Shown: positions 61,193 through 64,000 of the stretch, piece after piece
How positions within the stretch are numbered: position 1 is the first letter of the stretch
Layout: each line of letters starts with the position of its first letter
Source of the DNA: Flavobacterium sp. SUN052
GTDB taxonomy: Bacteria; Bacteroidota; Bacteroidia; Flavobacteriales; Flavobacteriaceae
Direction of reading: 5' to 3'
Assembly (NCBI RefSeq): GCF_028867935.1
Contig: NZ_JAPQNS010000004.1
Span: 124,001-188,000, forward strand
DNA: 64,000 bases
Made by a program: the position numbers and the translations under genes
The notes under the pieces: generated by a model
The model's database searches: none
The model's input: only the letters and a program-made list of their open reading frames with translations
What the model was told of the DNA's origin: nothing

Positions 61193-62176
61193 TTACTCGG
61201 CAAAACTGCGTTTGCTGGTGGCGTTTGCCGTCGGGAAGTCCGCCGGGATTGGAATATCGACTTTACCGGTCGCAGCCCACTGAGCACCCCGTTGCAGACA
61301 GGTGATAAAGCCAACGCACTCCACCGAATAATCGACGTGGCCCAGTGGCGTGTGAAAAATCCGACCTTTTCCGTACTTGATGGTCATCAGCATGGGTTCG
61401 TGGCGGTCGGTGCCTCTGTTTTCTTTTGAGGAAAAAGCCGTTGCTAAAACCGTCATGTTCTCGGCAGGGCCCCGCAGCCGGTCATACATCTCGTCTTTGG
61501 TATGCATCCAGGTGGTGGGCATGCCTTTGGTAATCGGGTGGTCGAGGTTACGAACGGTAATCTGAAACTCGTTTTGTGCCCCGTGCGACCCGGCTTTCCC
61601 TGCCTGCGTGTCGCGGATGAGCTTTCCTTCTTTATCGTAATACACATAAGGCCCGTCTTTTTCGGTACGGTCACCCCAGCCACCCAGACCGATCATTTTG
61701 TTGTAGGCGGGCCACATCGGAAAGGAATTGTCTGCCGCATGCACGACTACCAAACCGCCCCCTTTATTCATAAATTTCTCGAAATCAGCCTGCGTCTCGT
61801 CGGACCAGGGAGCAGCATTCCAGCCGAAATTGCAAATGACCAGGTCGTAGTTGGAGAAGTTGGGATGAAAGCTCGAATCCGTCCGCGATTTAGGCAACGC
61901 TTTCGTGTTTTCGGTACCAGCAATTTTATACTTCTCAACCAGATCACCACCATTCCAGGTGTAGTACGAACGCTTCACATCGACGGAAAACTTACCGGTT
62001 TCTTCCAGGTAATGCTTCATCATAAACGTGATTTTGGGCCATTGCTCGTGATTGTTTTGTCCATCGACAATCAGGGTTCGGATGACCTTGGCGTTGCCAG
62101 TTTTTTTCGATTGTGACCAGACGTTGTCGGGTGTAGTGGCTACTAACAAGAGGGCCAGAAGGTATATCGGTTTCAT
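61193..62176 (-). CDS. Exported ThuA-domain protein
   Basis: 327 aa. Signal peptide 1-22 (LLALLLVATTPDNVWSQ). The ThuA glutamine-amidotransferase-like fold spans about 33-300: TLIVDGQNNHEQW, YDLVICNFGWNAAPW, FMNKGGGLVVVHAADNSF, NLDHPITKGMP, TKDEMYDRLR and GRIFHTPLGHVDYS. The ThuA family is linked to sugar (trehalose) use and, in Bacteroidota, to exported carbohydrate-related clusters; the reaction is unproven. First gene of the four-gene operon. Confidence 0.9.
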   Translation of the reverse strand: MKPIYLLALLLVATTPDNVWSQSKKTGNAKVIRTLIVDGQNNHEQWPKITFMMKHYLEETGKFSVDVKRSYYTWNGGDLVEKYKIAGTENTKALPKSRTDSSFHPNFSNYDLVICNFGWNAAPWSDETQADFEKFMNKGGGLVVVHAADNSFPMWPAYNKMIGLGGWGDRTEKDGPYVYYDKEGKLIRDTQAGKAGSHGAQNEFQITVRNLDHPITKGMPTTWMHTKDEMYDRLRGPAENMTVLATAFSSKENRGTDRHEPMLMTIKYGKGRIFHTPLGHVDYSVECVGFITCLQRGAQWAATGKVDIPIPADFPTANATSKRSFAE

Positions 62177-62495
62177 TAAACGAATAATTGGCCTATTGGC
62201 CAGGGTTTACAAGGTGGTTTAGGCAATAGAATGTGTCTCTTGCTAACTATAAAGGGCCACATGCAACGTATTTTACTACGTGAAGGCCCTCAATAAAACT
62301 ACAGCAGAACCGCAACTACTCAATTTCTAGCCAAGATTCAGCGAGCAAAAAGCTGGATTCGATAGGTAAAAATAGGCATTCGGTTCATTCTATTTTTCGG
62401 CTCAACTATCCTAAAACATCTTTATATCGTATAAAAATTTTGGAATAGGAGTAACTTGGCAGAGCATAGCAACTATCCTTAAATCGCCAAACAGT
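62177..62495. other. 319-bp divergent intergenic region
   Basis: Between the ThuA operon (minus) and the molybdopterin oxidoreductase gene (plus). It contains an imperfect hairpin (AGGGCC at 62253, ACGTA at 62266, TACGT at 62277, GGCCCT at 62285) and an AT-rich stretch (62388-62450) that probably holds the plus-strand promoter. No gene is visible. Confidence 0.5.
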
Positions 62496-64000
62496 ATGTC
62501 AGCATCGGTTCAAGCAAACAGAAGGGATTTTATCAGGATCATAGCCGGTATGGGTGGAGGTCTCTGCCTTGGCTTTGGTGGGCTCGATGCTTTGGCGTCG
62601 GCGATAAATGGCAAACTAGACGCCAACATACCAGGTGCTGCTGGCGAAGTGTCCTTCAATAGTTACCTCTCTATTTCGCCTGATAACATAATCGCCATTT
62701 CCTCGCCGAATCCCGAAGTAGGGCAGAACATCAAAACGTCGTTTCCGATGATCGTGGCTGAAGAACTGGATGCCGATTGGAAAACGGTCAAGGTAGTACA
62801 GGCCAATCTGGAAGCCAAAAAATTCGATCGGCAGGCCACTGCTGGCAGCGGGGCGATGCAGCACTCCTGGGATCGTTTACGCAAGGCAGGTGCCACCGCC
62901 CGACTGATGTTGCTGGAAGCGGCCGCCAAACGCTGGAACGTTTCAACCGATACTTTGACAACCGACAGCGGGTTTGTGTGGCATAAAGAAAGCGGTCGTA
63001 AACTGACCTACGGCGAACTGGCCACCGAAGCGTCGGCAATGCCCGTTCCAACAGCCGTAACACTAAAGCAGAAAAAGGACTACAAGCTAATTGGGAAAGC
63101 TATTCACAACGTGGATAACGCGGAGATGATCACTGGCAAACCCTTGTATGGCCTCGATTTCTACCGCGAAGGCATGTTGTTGGGGATGATTCAACGTCCT
63201 CCCTTCGGCACCAAACTGAAATCAGTTGATAGTGCGGCTGCCAAAGCAATGCCCGGCATTCTGGATGTGGTCACATTCAAAAGTATGGTGGCGGTTGTAG
63301 GCAAATCGACCTGGCAGGTGATGAAAGCCCGCAAGCTGCTTAAACTGGAATACGAACCTGATGGAACCGTTGAAAGCACGGCCGACCATAACAGTCTGCT
63401 CAAACAGATGCTGGAGAAAGAGGGGGTGAAGCCCTCTCGTCAGGATGGTGACGTAGATGCGGTGCTCAAGACGGCAGCCAAAGTGATTGCACGCGATTAT
63501 CAGGCTCCATTTTTGTCGCACGCCTGCATGGAGCCGATGAATTTCTTTGCGCATGTCCGCTCCGGCCCAACCGGTATTGACAGCGTAGAACTGGTAGGCC
63601 CCACGCAACTGCCCGAAGTATCGAGAACAAACGTAGCCAAACTGCTGGGTATAGCCCCCGAGAAAATCACCCTGCAAATGACCCGCATGGGGGGCGGCTT
63701 TGGCCGTCGGCAACGCGCCGACTATTCGATGGAAGCGGCCGAACTGTCGAGCTTGATTAAGGCACCGGTGAAAGTGATGTGGACTCGGGAAGACGATCTG
63801 ATGGGTGGCCAATATCGCCCGGCTATGCGCTACCGGTTTCAGGCCGCCCTTGATGCCGATGGGACGCTGATTGGCTATTCCCTTCGCGGAGTGGGCATCA
63901 ATGCCGGTAACAGCATCCGCCCCGACAATTTTCCGGTGGGTGCCGTACCCAACACACGTATTGATTTCGTGGATCATAAATCGCCAGTGACAACGTGCCC
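62496..64000 (+). CDS. Molybdopterin-binding subunit, isoquinoline 1-oxidoreductase beta-like (partial)
   Basis: The frame is open from the ATG at 62496 to the edge, 501 codons. The N-terminus is a Tat leader (NRRDFIRIIAGMGGGLCLGF). Matches to the xanthine dehydrogenase family, IorB type: ISSPNPEVGQNIKTSFPMIVAEELD, ATAGSGAMQHSWDRLRKAGA, IGKAIHNVDNAEMITGKPLYGLD, QAPFLSHACMEPMN, TRMGGGFGRRQRADY and VMWTREDDLMGGQYRP. It lies in the periplasm with a molybdopterin cytosine dinucleotide cofactor and normally works with a small 2Fe-2S subunit (IorA). No such gene precedes it, so the partner is either downstream or encoded elsewhere. Confidence 0.9.
   Translation, partial: MSASVQANRRDFIRIIAGMGGGLCLGFGGLDALASAINGKLDANIPGAAGEVSFNSYLSISPDNIIAISSPNPEVGQNIKTSFPMIVAEELDADWKTVKVVQANLEAKKFDRQATAGSGAMQHSWDRLRKAGATARLMLLEAAAKRWNVSTDTLTTDSGFVWHKESGRKLTYGELATEASAMPVPTAVTLKQKKDYKLIGKAIHNVDNAEMITGKPLYGLDFYREGMLLGMIQRPPFGTKLKSVDSAAAKAMPGILDVVTFKSMVAVVGKSTWQVMKARKLLKLEYEPDGTVESTADHNSLLKQMLEKEGVKPSRQDGDVDAVLKTAAKVIARDYQAPFLSHACMEPMNFFAHVRSGPTGIDSVELVGPTQLPEVSRTNVAKLLGIAPEKITLQMTRMGGGFGRRQRADYSMEAAELSSLIKAPVKVMWTREDDLMGGQYRPAMRYRFQAALDADGTLIGYSLRGVGINAGNSIRPDNFPVGAVPNTRIDFVDHKSPVTTC

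Noticed and set aside
61177..61314. N-terminal extension of the Tm-1-like protein
   Set aside because: It overlaps the ThuA coding region, and the family N-terminus (ILIGCFDTKGE) starts at the ATG at 61176.
1..64000. tRNA, rRNA, insertion sequence, prophage or integrase genes
   Set aside because: I looked through the intergenic stretches and reading frames and saw no cloverleaf-like sequence, transposase, integrase or phage protein. A tRNAscan or IS search would be decisive.

Overview
The window looks like a chromosomal segment of a Gram-negative Bacteroidota of the order Cytophagales, most like Spirosoma and relatives. This is inferred from gene content: signal peptides ending in A-Q, a SusC-type TonB-dependent receptor with a carboxypeptidase-regulatory-like plug extension, a hybrid kinase of the HisKA/HATPase/receiver/AraC type, a LytS/LytTR pair, and very large Ig-like and beta-helix surface proteins. 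No rRNA, tRNA, CRISPR array, insertion sequence or phage gene was seen.

Positions 1-35,519 hold an array of giant secreted proteins, all on the minus strand: one cut by the left edge (at least 940 aa), then 2227, 2560, 1762 and about 3938 aa. Each is built from right-handed beta-helix blocks (GGxI/FxxN-like repeats with a closing DMGAYEF-like motif) and cysteine-paired Ig-like repeats. The four whole ones end in one Ig-like domain and the same roughly 80-100 residue C-terminal module. A shrunken in-frame remnant of that C-terminus lies at 2939-3214. Three of the genes (starts at 9946, 18112 and 23516) are preceded by a nearly identical 45-bp element holding two copies of CATTTTGGACATT exactly 21 bp apart; a diverged version with the same spacing lies upstream of the largest gene. 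This layout resembles LytTR-type operators and suggests common control. Hairpins separate most of these genes, so they are probably separate transcription units.

Positions 35,569-44,615 hold a 38-residue membrane peptide, a TonB C-terminal-domain protein, two related sensor kinases (one a full hybrid with AraC output, one an orphan with an altered G2 box), a DUF1223 thioredoxin-like protein, and a two-gene unit of an exported RraA-family protein and a Tat-signal enolase-superfamily enzyme.

Positions 44,822-49,853 hold a minus-strand group: ECF sigma factor, one-TM putative anti-sigma protein, Spy/CpxP-like periplasmic protein, PepSY-like protein and a TonB-dependent receptor. Overlapping or close genes and hairpins suggest one sigma-led regulon with internal attenuation. 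A nested REP-like palindromic repeat lies inside it.

Positions 50,025-53,614 are stress related: htpG, a PIN-domain toxin with its probable antitoxin, Hsp20 and a small membrane protein, bounded by long perfect palindromic terminators. Positions 53,805-55,776 hold a pirin-like protein that lacks the metal-binding histidines, an unknown protein, and a lipoprotein intradiol-dioxygenase homologue. Positions 56,065-58,057 hold a LytS-type kinase and its LytTR regulator, joined by a 29-bp perfect inverted repeat. Positions 58,069-62,176 form a minus-strand operon: ThuA-domain protein, Tm-1-like protein (UPF0261), TIM-barrel protein of the PEP-hydrolase family, and an exported esterase. The middle two match the two halves of the plant antiviral protein Tm-1. 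The window ends inside a Tat-exported molybdopterin-binding oxidoreductase subunit (62,496 onward).
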